Of a DNA stretch of 64,000 nucleotides, positions 1 through 11,436 are shown piece by piece (the first letter of the stretch is position 1; each line of letters starts with the position of its first letter). The notes beneath the pieces were generated by a model. It was not told the DNA's origin, made no database searches, and saw nothing but the letters and a program-made list of their open reading frames with translations. Both the position numbers and the translations under genes were made by a program. The stretch comes from Riptortus pedestris (taxonomy: Eukaryota; Arthropoda; Insecta; Hemiptera; Alydidae), in assembly GCA_019009955.1 (NCBI GenBank), contig CM032233.1, positions 110,925,001 through 110,989,000 on the forward strand. Direction: 5' to 3'.

Positions 1-459
1 GGAGGGGGGCTTTACTGAAGACCGAAAACTAAAAAATGCAAATATCTCATTTAATAATCAAGATAGTGAAAAAATGTACATAACAACATTTATAGAGCAT
101 TACATTTGCAATAAGATTGGTTCTATATAATTTTTCGATCCGCTCATAATAACGGAGATATTAGGAATTTTCAAAATTCTACCCCTCTAAACCCCCCATC
201 CCCCAGGTCCGATTTCAGCCATTAAGGAACTTGATCTTTCTTTTAGTATAAAACGAGTATATATGAAGTTTGGTAACGATAAGACAAAAATTGCGACCGT
301 TAGAGCGGTAACAGACTAATATATGTATATACAGTTTTGAACGGACCTCATTTTCGTCATCTCCTGGGTAGGTTCGATGGACATTTGAAGAAAAAATTCG
401 AAAATCGTGTCATGAGTACGACCTCAATAGCTGATTTCCCTTAAGGAAAGTCTGTTAAA
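1..459 (-). repeat. Family M copy, reverse orientation, cut by window edge
   Basis: The order, read on the minus strand, is the head palindrome with the TTAAGG core (near 440), the block ending in GAGGTCCGTTCAAAA (near 340-355), a short TA-rich tract where other copies have long (TA)n, the AGCGGTCGCAATTTTTG block, the G-rich tract (CCCC on plus, near 175-215) and the TATTAACCGAGATATTTGC block. The tail lies outside the window. It matches dozens of other copies here. No coding potential. Confidence 0.85.
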
Positions 460-1206
460 AAGACTTGAACTGGAAGTGAGGTACCAAATATTTTTTGATA
501 TATTACCTTAATGAGAAAGCCGCACGAGTAAGTGTAATTTTACTGAAGCCAACAACAATGAACAATGCTGATTTACGTCACACTTATTTAGAATATATGA
601 AAACTCTGCAATTTTTGAAATAAATACCTGGTCAAGATTCTCATCCGCTTAAGTCCGGTTCTTCAAAGATTAAAATATTTTAAAAGTATAGAAATATAAT
701 GATATAATTAGTAAAGTATGACTTGGGCCTGAGGGATTGGATTTTCATTAGCCAGGGTGTAGAGCTTTGGCCCATTTCCAGAAAAGGGGTGTCTCTCAGG
801 AAACCTTGTCTTAAATCCTAGTCAGCAAACCTTTTTCACCTTTCCTCTCGGCTACTTGCTTCACACGATTTTGGCTTAATTTTTTTTTTGGTCTTTGATT
901 GATTAGATACAACATGGATGCCTTAAAAAGAGTGTTTTCGTAAACATATATATTATCTCATACAGCAGAAGTAGTATTGCTATTGGTAAAGGAAGTGCAA
1001 TATTTATGCCCCGTATTTCAATGTGTGGCAAGAATATAAGATACGAGTTTAATGGAGGACCATTAAATTACTTTTGAAATGCATTTTACTGAGTATAAAC
1101 AATACAAGGAAATCAAAGTGCGCTATATTTTATCCTGTCAAGGTGGGGAATCCACCATCAGGAAATAATTTAATTATTTTTTACGTGAATGAATACGTTT
1201 TTAACA
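460..1206. other. AT-rich stretch without recognised gene
   Basis: I see only short stop-rich frames and no clear match to the repeat families found elsewhere in the window. Confidence 0.5.
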
Positions 1207-1640
1207 GATTTCCTTAAAGGGAAATCAGCTATTGAGGTCGCACTCATGACTCATTTTTTTTCAAATGTTCATCGATCCTATCTAGGAGATGACGAAAATG
1301 AGGTCCGTTCAAAATTGTATAAATATATATAGAATTTTGGATTCGTCTGTTAGCACTCTAGCGGTCGAAATTATTATTTCATCGTAACCAAACTCGCTAT
1401 TTAGTCGTTTTACGTAAAAAGAAAGATCAAGTTCGTTGACAGCTGAAAAGGGGGAGGGGGGTTGTTAGAGTGGGAGAATTTTGAAAATACGAAATATCTC
1501 CGTTACTATATGTCTGATCGGAAAAGTGTATAGAGTTAATCTTACTGCAAATTAAATGTACTATAAATATTGTTATATAAATTTATTCCCTATATTGAAT
1601 ATTAACTGAGATATTTGCATTTTTCAGTTTTCAGAAGATA
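1207..1640 (+). repeat. Family M copy, forward, tail-truncated
   Basis: Starts with a decayed head (CAGATTTCCTTAAAGGG) and continues through GAGGTCCGTTCAAAA, a very short TATA tract, the AGCGGTCG block, a G-rich tract (about 1445-1463) and the ATATTTGCATTTTTCAG block. The CGCAG hairpin tail is missing. The near absence of (TA)n shows that the tract length varies between copies while its position does not. Confidence 0.8.
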
Positions 1641-1859
1641 TAATAGAAAAAATAAAAATCTGGCTATTATTTTCCGAGGAAAAAAAATTAAAGTGAATTA
1701 ATTTAAAATACTTACGTGAAATCTAAGAAATCCAAAACGCAAGCTCAAGGCGCAACTCTGTTTCACACTGCTCGAACCTTTGTATAATGAATTCCATGAA
1801 GAAACGAAGTAGAAGCTAAGTGGTGGGGGCTAGTAAAAGGGCTCCAAGATGAGTAAAAC

Positions 1860-1952
1860 TGCGTAGGAAGGGTGCCCGCCGGCGGGCAATGCGCCTGAGG
1901 GGGGAAAGTACTATTTGCCCGCCGGCGGGCACCTTAGCACTCGACGTGTTAA
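1860..1952 (-). mobile_element. piggyBac-like transposon end with paired GC palindromes
   Basis: Read on the minus strand the block begins TTAACACGTCGAGTG at 1952 and carries the 16-bp perfect palindrome TGCCCGCCGGCGGGCA twice, about 40 bp apart. TTAA plus a CAC-type terminus and GC-rich subterminal palindromes are features I associate with piggyBac-like elements. I did not find the matching left end, so this may be a solo end or a decayed element reaching toward about 1690. It abuts the LINE endonuclease remnant that starts just after TTAA, so the piggyBac element probably landed in, or truncated, that LINE. Confidence 0.5.
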
Positions 1953-3428
1953 AGGTATACTGGCTTTGTATATCGATTATAAATGTTTATGCTCGTCCGG
2001 AGGATAAAATAATTAACTCAAGGTCGTCTTCTATGAGCAATTGGAGCGAATTTTAACGATATTGAACGGGATTATTATGCTAAGATTGGGAGAGAACCTT
2101 GGTTTCGGGCAATAATAGGAGTACTTAGCCTGCATGATACAAGCAGCAATAATGGAATTAGATTCATAAGTTCCGCTGAGGCTAAAAATCTGGTAGTTAG
2201 TAGTATCTTGTTTACACATAAGGACATCCATAAATATTCTTAGACTAGCCCTGGTGACAGGTGGAAGACCCAGATTGATTATGGTGCCGGTTGATATAAG
2301 ATACCGAAGCTCCGTAGAAGATGCTAAGGAGCCTCAGGGGGCCTACTGTGATTCCGGCCATTCCTTGGTAAGTATTTAATTCAACTACCGATTAAAGAGG
2401 ATTTACGAGACTGAGAGAATGTCGAAGAGGAGGAAGTTCAAAAGTTACCTTAAGAGCCTTCTACCCAATAACTGTATAAAATCGAGTTGGCCAACAGATT
2501 GAGGACCAATGGGCTGCGATCTGGAGCCTATCAGGTGATTGGAGTACTGGAAAGACGTCTACCGAAGAAATGGTTGAAAGAAAAATGCCGAAATGATGTG
2601 GAAAAAGAAAAAATCTAAAGATCATAAGCCTACACTCCATTTGAAACACTCAAATGAAAAGGAAAGACGGAAAACTGACAGCGGCAGAGGAGAAAGTGCA
2701 GGACATTTGGAAGGAGTATTTCCATCACTTACTGAAAAGGGAGAGCCTTACAGTGGATGAGAACATGAACCACACTGAGTACATGAAAGGAAGCCTTATG
2801 GTTGAAGAGCCAGATCTCTTGGATTTGGAGATAGCATTCGACAAAATCAAAAGGCGAAAAGCCCCTGGGATTGACGGTTTGCCTGGCGAACTGGTCAAAG
2901 ATGGGGGCGAGAAATTGATGATCCAAATACATGGGGTAATCCTTAATGATCTGGATGGAGGAACGCATCCCGGACAAATGGAACTCAGGACTCATATGTT
3001 CGATCCTGAAGAAAGTCTCCACTAATGAGTATGTAAACTACAGAGGAATCGCAGTGCTTACAGTAGCGTACAAAATCCTAAAGTATATAATGCTTAATAG
3101 AATGAACCCGTACTACGAAAGGGCCCTAGGGGAATATCTGACAGGGCTTAGAAGAGGAAGAAGCTTGTCGGGTTAGATATATACCCTCAAACAGGTCCTT
3201 GACAAGCCATGGGAGGTTGAACAAGATGTCTACGCCCTATTCATTGACTTCAAAGCAGCTTATGGCTCTGTTGATAGAAGCAGTCTTTTGAAAATAATGA
3301 CGGAACTGGGATTTCCAGGAAAACTTGTCCGATTAACAAGGACGGGCATGAATAGCCCCCGCTGTCGAATGGTAGATCAAGTGGAGATACTGAAGTCCCT
3401 ACGTTATTCAGACAAGGTGATTGCTTGT
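1953..3428 (+). pseudogene. APE-type LINE ORF2 remnant, endonuclease and first half of reverse transcriptase
   Basis: A degenerate non-LTR retrotransposon polyprotein, read across frameshifts. The endonuclease part runs from about 1965 to 2390: IINVYARPEDK, FYEQLER, YYAKIGREPWFRAIIG, SNNGIRFIS, HKDIHKYS, QID, then GAYCDSGHSLV, where the family has a conserved SDH. The linker KDGKL..AEEKVQDIWKEYFHHLL begins near 2670. The reverse transcriptase shows KRRKAPGIDGLPGELVKDGG (near 2850), then in another frame RIPDKWNSGLICSILKK, NYRGIAVLTVAYKIL, GEYLTGLRRGRS, a TAG at about 3174, then DVYALFIDFKAAYGSVDRSSLL with the first catalytic Asp, and RQGDCL in a third frame. At least three frameshifts and several stops make it dead. 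EN plus RT without a visible RNase H suggests an RTE-like clade; that is inference. Confidence 0.88.
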
Positions 3429-4303
3429 GTCTAACTTCCATCCTGAGACCTTGAAAGATGTCTAGTTTTCTCCACTGCAAGACATTTTGGGTAGATTGGG
3501 ATTGAATGATGTATTCCAACAGGCAACGATGTCTTGGCAGCTCAAGAATAAGGAAGATATAATCGCGAAATGGAAGAACCACCTATTATCAATTGATGTT
3601 GAAAGAGTTCTAAATACTCGCTACAGTCCTCTATTCCGAAATTTGAGTTCCCTTGGTCTGAGCGAAGAGTATCTCCAGTTTGATGAGCCTTTAGAGAAGA
3701 AGAGAGCCCTAATCCAGTTGAGACTGTCGTCGAGTGATGAGATTCGTCTCTCCCTGAATGGCGTTGCCTACAAGATAAACACTCAGGGCATCTGTACAGT
3801 CTGCAAACAGTATAAACAAGAGACCCTGTTTCACTTTATCCTCGATTTCCATTCTATTATTCATTGAGAGCACGCTATCTTGTACACAAGTACACAATGA
3901 ACCTCCAGCAAGAAATGAAGACCAGCTTCAGTCTTTACTTATGCCAATTGATAATTGTGCCATGTCAAATTTGTATTATTATATCACTGGGGCCTTCAGG
4001 ATAAGATCATTTGTTCTTTTTGAATAGAAGCTTTGAGTGGATTAATTATTTTTAATTTTACTTATTTTTCATAGATGAGTTTAGTTCTTTTTAATTATAC
4101 TCTATCATTTTGTTTCATTTTTTTGTTGTGGTATCTTCTTTTACTAAAATTCTAAATGTTGAAGTTTTGCATTTCATTAAGTTGAACATTACTTTGTTTG
4201 TATTCTCTTTTGTTCTATGTTATTTATTTATTTATCCTTCTACCTAAGGCCACCAGACCCCTGTAATAGTTATATAACTAAATAAAGAATATTATTGATT
4301 GAT
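3429..4303 (+). mobile_element. Second LINE, 5'-truncated, nested in the first
   Basis: This insertion splits the reverse transcriptase of the surrounding LINE exactly within its RQGDCLS motif. The 11-bp TGATTGCTTGT occurs at 3418-3428 and again at 4304-4314, as expected of a target-site duplication, although its left end blends into the (ATTG)n tail. The insert ends AATAAAGAATATTATTGATTG, a polyadenylation-like signal followed by a short tetranucleotide tail. It holds only the C-terminal part of a LINE protein plus about 400 bp of 3' untranslated DNA. Its 5' truncation is typical of target-primed reverse transcription. Confidence 0.88.
3466..3867 (+). pseudogene. C-terminal tail of LINE ORF2 (after RNase H)
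   Basis: An open frame of about 130 codons in the nested LINE. Toward the end it reads RALIQLRLSSSDEIRLSLNG, then CTVCKQYKQETLFHFILDF. This is the pattern seen after the RNase H domain in jockey-like LINEs: a basic RLR segment, a Cys-x2-Cys pair, then ET-x2-H and usually a final Cys, here lost. A TAG lies just upstream at 3463. It is an inactive 3' fragment. Confidence 0.72.
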
Positions 4304-4905
4304 TGATTGCTTGTCTACTATGCTGTTGTACCTAGCCTTGGAAGCTTCAAGACAGATGGGAGACTACATGAAGGCAAGATGCACAAATTCCTCACGTACG
4401 CAGGTGATATAGCTTTCCTCGGGAGCATGAAAGAGAATGTGCTGTCTCTCGCTGGTCCATTGATTTCAGCGGGAAAAAGAGCTAGGCTTGCAAGTAAACC
4501 AAGAAAAGACGAAGTACATGATAGTCAGCCGTAACCTCATCTCGAAAGCAGCTTGTGCGTAGAGGACATATCCTTCCAAAATAAAGGAACCTTCAAATAG
4601 CTACATTAACCTCCATCAACTACCAGTTTACTGAATCTGACCAAACAATAACTAGTGCCAACCGCGATTTCTTCTCGTTTTCTCGAGTCTTAAGGTCAAG
4701 AAAAATCTCACGAGCCTTGATACCAGTGTTCAAGTGACGGGTTCCCTGGAAACAAAGTTTGTAAGATTTGAACGTAAGGTTATTGGAGCCATAATGATTA
4801 GAACTCCCGAGAAGGAAGAAAATAGAATAAATTATATCTGAAACGAAACAGTCGATTTCACATAATATGAAAGCTAAGATGTCTCAATGGTCGGGACATA
4901 TAACA
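4304..4905 (+). pseudogene. LINE reverse transcriptase, second half (continuation after nested insert)
   Basis: Resumes the reverse transcriptase interrupted at 3428: joined, the frame reads RQGDCLS and continues through LLYLALEAS. LTYAGDIAFLGSM follows at about 4400, where functional enzymes have YADD; the first Asp is Gly here, so the active site is broken. ISAGKRARL, then a decayed thumb with VRFERKV and KMSQWSGHI near 4880, match the usual order of such LINEs (ERKVLRKI..., then RLQWLGHV). A family M fragment follows immediately. Confidence 0.85.
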
Positions 4906-5075
4906 AATACCGAGTTTGGTAACGATTAAACAAAAATTACCGCTAGAGCGTTAACAGACAAATATATATAGTTTTGAACGGACCTCATTTTCGTCATCTC
5001 CTGGGTAGAATGGACATTTGAAGAAGTTTTTCGAAAATCGCGTCATGAGTACGACCTCAATAGCAATCTGCTAAA
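4906..5075 (-). repeat. Family M fragment, reverse
   Basis: Shows the CCGAGTTTGGTAACGATTAA block, an 8-bp TATA remnant, GTTTTGAACGGACCTCATTT and the head up to CCTCAATAGC. The palindromic core is missing. Confidence 0.75.
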
Positions 5076-5696
5076 AATAACCCAACCGGCTCCCTATACA
5101 AATTTTAGTAAATACCTTACTTGACGGAATTAGTTATAACAGCATGCGTCCATCGATGCAGGGTATAATAACGGATACATCTTTGATTTTACCTCTTTTA
5201 CCGAAGGTTTTTGATAATCTGGATGAACACAATAGGCTTGTATTCCTCTACAATACCTTTATTTTGACAGATTGCACTTTCAGAGCAACAACTCAATCTA
5301 CAATGCAAACAAAATCCTATGAAAATCATGCATCCAACCTTTATTTAAATTAACAATCTCGGCCTAAACAAGGAAAAAGAAAGAATACATAATTAAAATA
5401 CAAACTAACGGTCACAGAATATCACAAAAAACGGGGATGTCAATAATTAAAAGCATACTAAGCTAGTCAACATTTAAAAAAATGAAAAACTACACTGCTA
5501 GAATGAACTGATAAAAATAAATAGCATATTAACTTTTTAAATCACCGTAAACTGATAACATGAAAGCTAAAACAACAATTACATCTAGACCTTAATTTTA
5601 AAAACTAGCTAAAAAGGTTTACCAGAAGAAAGTATCCCTGGAAGCAACAACATAAAGAAAAATCAAAGAATCGATAGAGAGGAGTAGAGAGTAGAT
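5076..5696. other. AT-rich DNA without recognised gene
   Basis: A 69-codon open frame at 5144-5353 (+) has no motif I recognise. The rest is stop-dense and shows no repeat of the families found nearby. Confidence 0.45.
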
Positions 5697-6312
5697 ACCT
5701 TTTAGCAGATTTCCCTTATGGGAAATCAGCTATTGAGGTTGTACTCATGAGCCGATTTTCGAAAGATTTCCTCAAATGTCTTTCGATCCTACCTAGGAGA
5801 TGAAGAAATGAGGTCCGTTCAAAATTATATATATTTGTCTCTTAAGGCTCTAGCGGTCGTAAATTTTGTTTGATCGTTACCAAACTCGATATTTAAACGT
5901 TTTATGCCAAAATAAAGATCAAGCTCGTTAATAGCTGAAATCGGACAGGGGGGGGGTTAGACTGGAGATTTTCGAAAATTCCTAATATCTTTGTTATTAT
6001 GAGTCGGGTCGAAATATCGTATATAACCAATCGTATTGCAAATGTAATTTTCTATAAATGTTGTAATATACGTTTTTTCACTATCTTTAATGTTAATCGG
6101 GGTATTTACATTTTTCGGGCTTTAGTAACCCCCCACTCCTACTAATGCCATATTAACAATAAGCTCTTATATTATGAAGCACTTTATTTGAAGCCTAAAT
6201 ACCAAATATTCTTTTCATTGAACTTTGAACGTCTTGAAATAAATGCATATAAGTGTCGTACGTTGGAAATCTGCTTAGTTAACGCAGCCCCTGAGTGTCT
6301 GACTTTTTTGAA
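5697..6312 (+). repeat. Family M copy, full length, forward
   Basis: One of the most complete copies: TTTTAGCAGATTTCCC head, GAGGTCCGTTCAAAA, short TATA tract, AGCGGTCG block, an eight-G run (about 5946-5955), ATATCTTTGTTATTATG, CCCCCACTCCTACTAATG, GCCTAAATACCAAATATT, then GGAAATCTGCTTAGTTAACG and the CAGCCCCTG tail ending CTGACTTTT. A 142-codon frame that starts inside this copy at 6188 is therefore repeat-derived at its N terminus. Confidence 0.85.
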
Positions 6313-6602
6313 GAGCGTTAGAGAGCTTGGAGATTGGACCACGGCTGCCGGGCGACTGCGTATGCTGGCCTTCAACTTGGAGAGTGCGTTATCGGTGACA
6401 TGTCCACAGCCTGGCTACCTCTTACTTTTTGTTCAGATTGCAGTCCCATTCTCCATTTTATCCAGCTTTATATATAGACCCTCAGCAGTATTAAGCTTTT
6501 TGTCCTTTCTTGTTTCAATTGTAAAGCAATTCATACTTCACGGTAGACAAAGCCCTCCTTACCGCCCGCGGAAAACCGGGGGAATAAACTCTGTTCTCGT
6601 AC

Positions 6603-6791
6603 TCATTCCTGTTTAATATCACCAAGCTGGTCCGTCTCTGTAATTATTAGGCCGTTATCTTTCAGTTTTTTATTAATAGCTTTTATTAATTTTAAGTAAT
6701 CTGCACTACCCTCCCCTTGCCTACGTTTACTACTTTCTAAGAACTTTTCTATTTCTATAGCACACCACGCCACGTGTAGCACAGCTGCCAA
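6603..6791 (-). CDS. Unidentified coding-like open frame (62 codons)
   Basis: The frame reads in part RRQGEGSADYLKLIKAINKK and LKDNGLIITETDQLGDIKQE: hydrophilic, lysine-rich and helix-prone, with a composition more protein-like than its surroundings. It lies in a low-copy block between two family M copies. On the minus strand a TTGGCAG just upstream (about 6790-6796) could be a splice acceptor. It may be an exon or a transposon protein fragment. I do not recognise the family and assign no function. Confidence 0.3.
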   Translation of the reverse strand: MAAVLHVAWCAIEIEKFLESSKRRQGEGSADYLKLIKAINKKLKDNGLIITETDQLGDIKQE

Positions 6792-6824
6792 GTGTTAGAA
6801 ATGACAAGCGATAGTCTCGCATTT

Positions 6825-7215
6825 TATTAGAATATTTCCCTTAATGATTATCAGCTATTGAGGTTGTACTTGGAAATAAATTTTAAAAATGTAAATTCCT
6901 AAAATTTAAAAATTGTAAGGATTGTACATTTTAGCTCTTCTCGGAACCCCTCCCCCCCCCCCTTATTGGTTGATTTCAGCTATTAACTACTTTGTTCAAT
7001 AGTTTTACACGAAACATTTAAATATCGAATATGGTAATAGCCGAAGAAAAACTGCTACCTCTATATCGTTTAAAGGGAAATATATTTTACAGTCTTCATA
7101 TTCATGATTTCCTAAGTACAATCAAATGATATTTGAAGATAGTTTTCGGCACTTGGCTCATGAGTGTGGCCTCAATAGCCGATTGTCCTTAAGGAAATTC
7201 CTTTAAGGGAAACCA
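6825..7215. repeat. Decayed family M DNA, inverted pair
   Basis: A head-like TTTCCCTTAATGATTATCAG with ATTGAGGTTGTACT lies at 6830-6870 and an inverted head (ATGAGTGTGGCCTCAATAG) at about 7160-7185. A C-run at 6948-6961 and AACATTTAAATATCGA lie between. It looks like a badly mutated or rearranged copy. Confidence 0.6.
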
Positions 7216-8050
7216 GCTAAAATGTGTTCTACTCAAATACGGATACACAAATCTGCTTTAGTTTGCTTGCTGGACTTTTTATGGGCTCATGGGGGATGTC
7301 CCCATACATGCCTATCTTTAGTCTCTTGTTTCAAGCAGTTGAGAGGGTGATTGACCTCCTATCTGTTGGTCTCAGGTGGAATTCTCACTTGGGCTTTTAG
7401 TTTTTCTTCCTTATTACTTTGCTGTCAGCTTGATTGTGTGGAATTGAAGGGGATACCACTGCATGACCTACTGTTTTCGTGTACCTCAGGAACATCCCTC
7501 CCCAAGGGGAAAAGTTTAGCCTTTGGGTGAAGTTACTCATTCGATACCACCTAACTATCGACATACATTTCTTTAGGCTATTGATTCTATTGTAGTTGAA
7601 TAGTTCGGATTTCTTTACTTGGCATATAGTCTTTCTTAATAATTGTACGCCCATCATTCTTTCGTTGTCTCATAGCAGACTCCTTACTAAACTATTAAGG
7701 CTAACAGTAATCGGCTTCTAAGAAGTGTCCATGTTACAATTTACTGAGGAACTAGTTGAAAGCCTTATGAGAACAATATTTACTGACCTCTAGGTTTTTG
7801 GGTTATTTTCGCAGTAATTGATTTCACTTATTTAATATTTACTTTATGCGAAACAAGCTTAAAATAACTTGTACGTTGCCTTCGACTTGAAACTGTAAAT
7901 CATAGTTGGTACATATGCGACATCAATCACACTCCAGGTTCCTTCAATGTCCCCTTTCTTTTTTTTTAGGTCCATACCTATACTTTATTTTATTTCTCGT
8001 AACTGTTACACAATAGGTATTATACAATCATGATAGTTTTGTTTATAATT
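7216..8050. other. Low-copy DNA without recognised gene
   Basis: An 86-codon minus frame (7397-7657) has no known motif. Otherwise AT-rich. No member of the window's repeat families is evident. Confidence 0.4.
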
Positions 8051-8054
8051 ATTT

Positions 8055-8440
8055 AGGGCGGGTGTGAGTGGTGGCGGAGCCGACATTGTTAAGGTGACGG
8101 GGTAGGGAGGTTATTTTGGCTAGAGCTCTGGGCTATTCTTGTCCGCAAGCAGAGCAGTCGTTGGGAGTCGACGGTCGGACCAGCATGTCGAGGCAACGAG
8201 AAGCTTAGCCGCCAAAACTAGGCATGGTAAGTTCAGTATAGATGAAGATTTTTCAATCAATAGTACTTTAGTGGATGAAGGCTGTTATACTAAGTCTGCT
8301 CGAGCCGGGCAAATCGGTTACCTCCCTCTACCAGAGTGTCTTTGACTTGGTTTAGTGTACGCTACTCATTCCAGAGACACGTGCCAAAAAAGTCATGTGC
8401 TTTTACTATCATGACAATTCGTAAATAATTGTCAATAAAC
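8055..8440 (+). other. GC-richer exon- or LTR-like patch with splice donor and poly(A) signal
   Basis: This 300-400 bp block is clearly richer in G and C than its neighbours. It holds a consensus splice donor (CATG|GTAAGT near 8226), a 68-codon frame (8139-8345) and a CAATAAAC poly(A)-like signal near 8431. It could be the first exon of a transcript whose start codon abuts the donor, or a retrotransposon LTR carrying promoter and poly(A) signal. I could not find clear TG...CA ends with a flanking duplication, so the nature stays open. Confidence 0.35.
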
Positions 8441-10674
8441 CTATTTTTAGTTTTTTGTTTTCCTAATTACTTCATGTGTGCATATATTCATTGGGAAGTG
8501 AGGCAAGCTGGTTCAATCATTAATAAATTATTTTAAAAACTCTTTCGAAAGGATTAATCATTTGCATATGATATAATTCGTCTTAGGAAAACATTGATAG
8601 GCATTATGTAATATGTGCAATGTGTGTAGGCTTTGATTCTATTCAAGGATTTTCTCTTCACCTTCCTGGTTCACATAATGGCGTGGTCTTCAGCTATTGT
8701 TAAGATACAACATTTTAGTGATTTATAGAAAAAAACAATTTTAACATTGCCTCCAAACAACCATAGTTTTTTTTGATTATTAAATATAATTACTATTTAT
8801 TTATTGGAATTTTTTAAGACCATCTACTGACTGGAAACTGTAATTTATAGCTTATATATTCATTTCATTCAAGAAACCAATTTTTTAAAGTAATTTTATA
8901 GCAATGTTGGAACATTTGTCCACTCCATCTATGGAAAAATCTTTACGATAATTGCAGGCACAAACAATAGTCCTCTGTGTGAGTGTGGAGGGAATGTGGG
9001 GGATGAAGGGCGATGTTCATTTATAAATTTTATAAAATATATTTAACTAAACGTTTTATTTGTCCTTTAAACAATATTGAGAAATAATTCAAAACTAATA
9101 AATATTCATGCATCACTAATTTATAATGAAAGAATAGTTGATATTTGATCAAACAAAAACATTTTACTTGTTTTAAAGTAAAAATGTATCAATGAAATTT
9201 TAAATAATTCTTCTTTTAAGTTAAATATTGCATGTCTAATTATCTTTAATATATTAAAGTAAAACAAGTTATTTTAGCGGCAACCTTGTATTTGTTAGTA
9301 CATTTCGTTACTCGTAATTTAAGTTAAGCAACGAGTTCCAAATGTAAAACGTTAGGTAATAATCATTACCCTTTTGGAAATTCTTTGACAAATTTAAGTT
9401 ACTCAAATTAATCATTCTTGATTTATTGTTTTCATTCATTTGCTTTACAGCTTAAATCATTCCTCTTTTTTATGAAAAAAAAAACTCGCGTCTCATACTG
9501 GAGTATTGCATGACACAGTCGGAAAGAGCCTTTATAAATGAAAATAAACAAAGACTTTTAGACGCTGTCTGACTGTATATATTGTCCTGTTCTTATAAAT
9601 ACGAGATTATGAATAAGTTTTAATTGACTTATAAGATCATTAATAAGTTCTGTCTTGAAATATGAACAATATTTTTAATGTAGAACAATTACGTTGAATA
9701 TTTTAATAATTCATAATTACTTTGAATATTTCAATAATTATATTTACATACTTTTTCAGTTAGCGTATAGGAATTTCTTTTGTAGTTATATACAAGTATA
9801 ATACAAAAAATAAGTTCCTAAGTCGTAAATTTGTTTAACAAATGAAGAAGTTACTCTAAATTATAATCTGAATTGATGATACGATGCTCCTGTTTGATTT
9901 TATTGCTTCACCAATTAGGAGCCTTGTCAATACATGCTACGCTAAAACATCGTATACCAATATATTATGTCGCTACAAGTGGTCGGTTATAACTCTAAAT
10001 TAATAATTTGTTCATAGGCTTTACATTCAAAAGTAATTTGGGGAAATCAGTTACATTTTTTCTTTAGGGATCTAGTGTAATAAAATTCCCCCTTTAATGT
10101 TTCTTTCGGATTTTAAGGGAATTGTACAAAAGCTTATTAGCAATTTACTGCTTATATTGGTCTATTAAAGATTTGCATCGGTTTCTTGATTAACCACAAA
10201 ATGTTTCGCCATATCGCCCAATAGTCTCCTATGTATAGGCGTTTTGTTACCTTCATTTCTTATGCGTTTTTTAATATGAACTATATATAGTACATATTAT
10301 TTAATTAACAGAAAATTAATATAATAATCAAATTCATTTTCCTTAACAGTTACAGATTTATTTTTTAGATTTACTTTATTTTAGGTTTTTTAATGATGTT
10401 GAAACATAACATCATAAATTATTATTGTAATAAAGCACTTTTAATATGATTTCCATCCATTAACTTTTAATAGAATTATTTCAATATTATTGTAAGGTGC
10501 TATGGTTAATTTTTTTTCTCCAAATTTAAACATAATAATTATTTAATTAGTGCAGAAGTATTGCTCGTGTTTACTTCTTTTGTGGAATGTTCAGAAGCTG
10601 AGTTGTTCAGCCTTCAGGAAGTAGAATGTCTCTTAAACTTGGCCTTTACAGGGAGGAAGGATTTGTCAAATATT
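8441..10674. other. Long AT-rich stretch, no recognised gene
   Basis: Stop-dense in all frames, with short A/T runs and no long open frame or copy of the common repeats. A Cys-containing segment after TTGCAG at about 8958 (CECGGNVGDEGRC) could be chance. Probably intergenic or intronic DNA. Confidence 0.5.
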
Positions 10675-10800
10675 TACCAGATTTCTCTGAAGGGAAATCA
10701 GCTATTGAGGTTGTACTCATGACGCTATTTTCGAAAAAAAAGTTCAAATGCTCATCGCTCTTTCTTAGAGATGACGAAAATTAAGTCCGCTCAAATATAT
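10675..10800 (+). repeat. Family M head, forward, interrupted by a transposon
   Basis: Head CAGATTTCTCTGAAGGGAAA through AAGTCCGCTCAAATATAT. It stops where the TIR transposon begins, so that element inserted at the TA tract of this copy. Confidence 0.7.
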
Positions 10801-11436
10801 ACAGTGTGTCCCAAGTTCCCGTGCCACCCCCTTAAAATTGCCGATCGTATAAATAAAAGGCTGAAACTTGGTGTGCCATAATTGTGACCCCTGAATAACA
10901 CAGGCCTGCAACCAAAAAACTGCATACGATTTTTTTACTGTTTCCCATGGATTTTTGCATGCTAAAACCGAAAAAAGTAATCAAAAAATTCCATCACGTC
11001 TAGTTTTCTCGCAAAACTATTTTTTTGAATACCACATACGGTGTTATTCAGCGTTAAACCTCAATTCGGTAGTTGCTTCCAAGTTGTCAATTTTATGAAT
11101 TGCAAGAATTTTTTCACTCTCATATTTAGTCATGTCACTCCCAGGATTGATACGAAATGAAAGAAAGGGGTAGGGAAGAAGGGGGTGGGATATTTTTGAA
11201 GTAGGAGAAGCGTAAGGATGCCCAAAATCATGTCATAACACGTCGTTTATTTGATTTTCTGAAAAGTCAGGATGCCTTGCTGTATGTAGTGCACAGGTTA
11301 TAACATGTTCTAGTGGATATTAAGAGCGGGTAATGGGAATTGCAGCTTACGGACAGGACTGATCATGTTTCAACTTCTTCACTCATTCTGTGAACTGCAT
11401 TCAAACGTGATTGTTCTCCCATTCAACTTTTTCATT

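Noticed and set aside
6188..6616. 142-codon plus-strand frame
   Set aside because: Its first part is the 3' end of a full-length family M copy (5697-6312) and the rest lacks any motif or coding bias.
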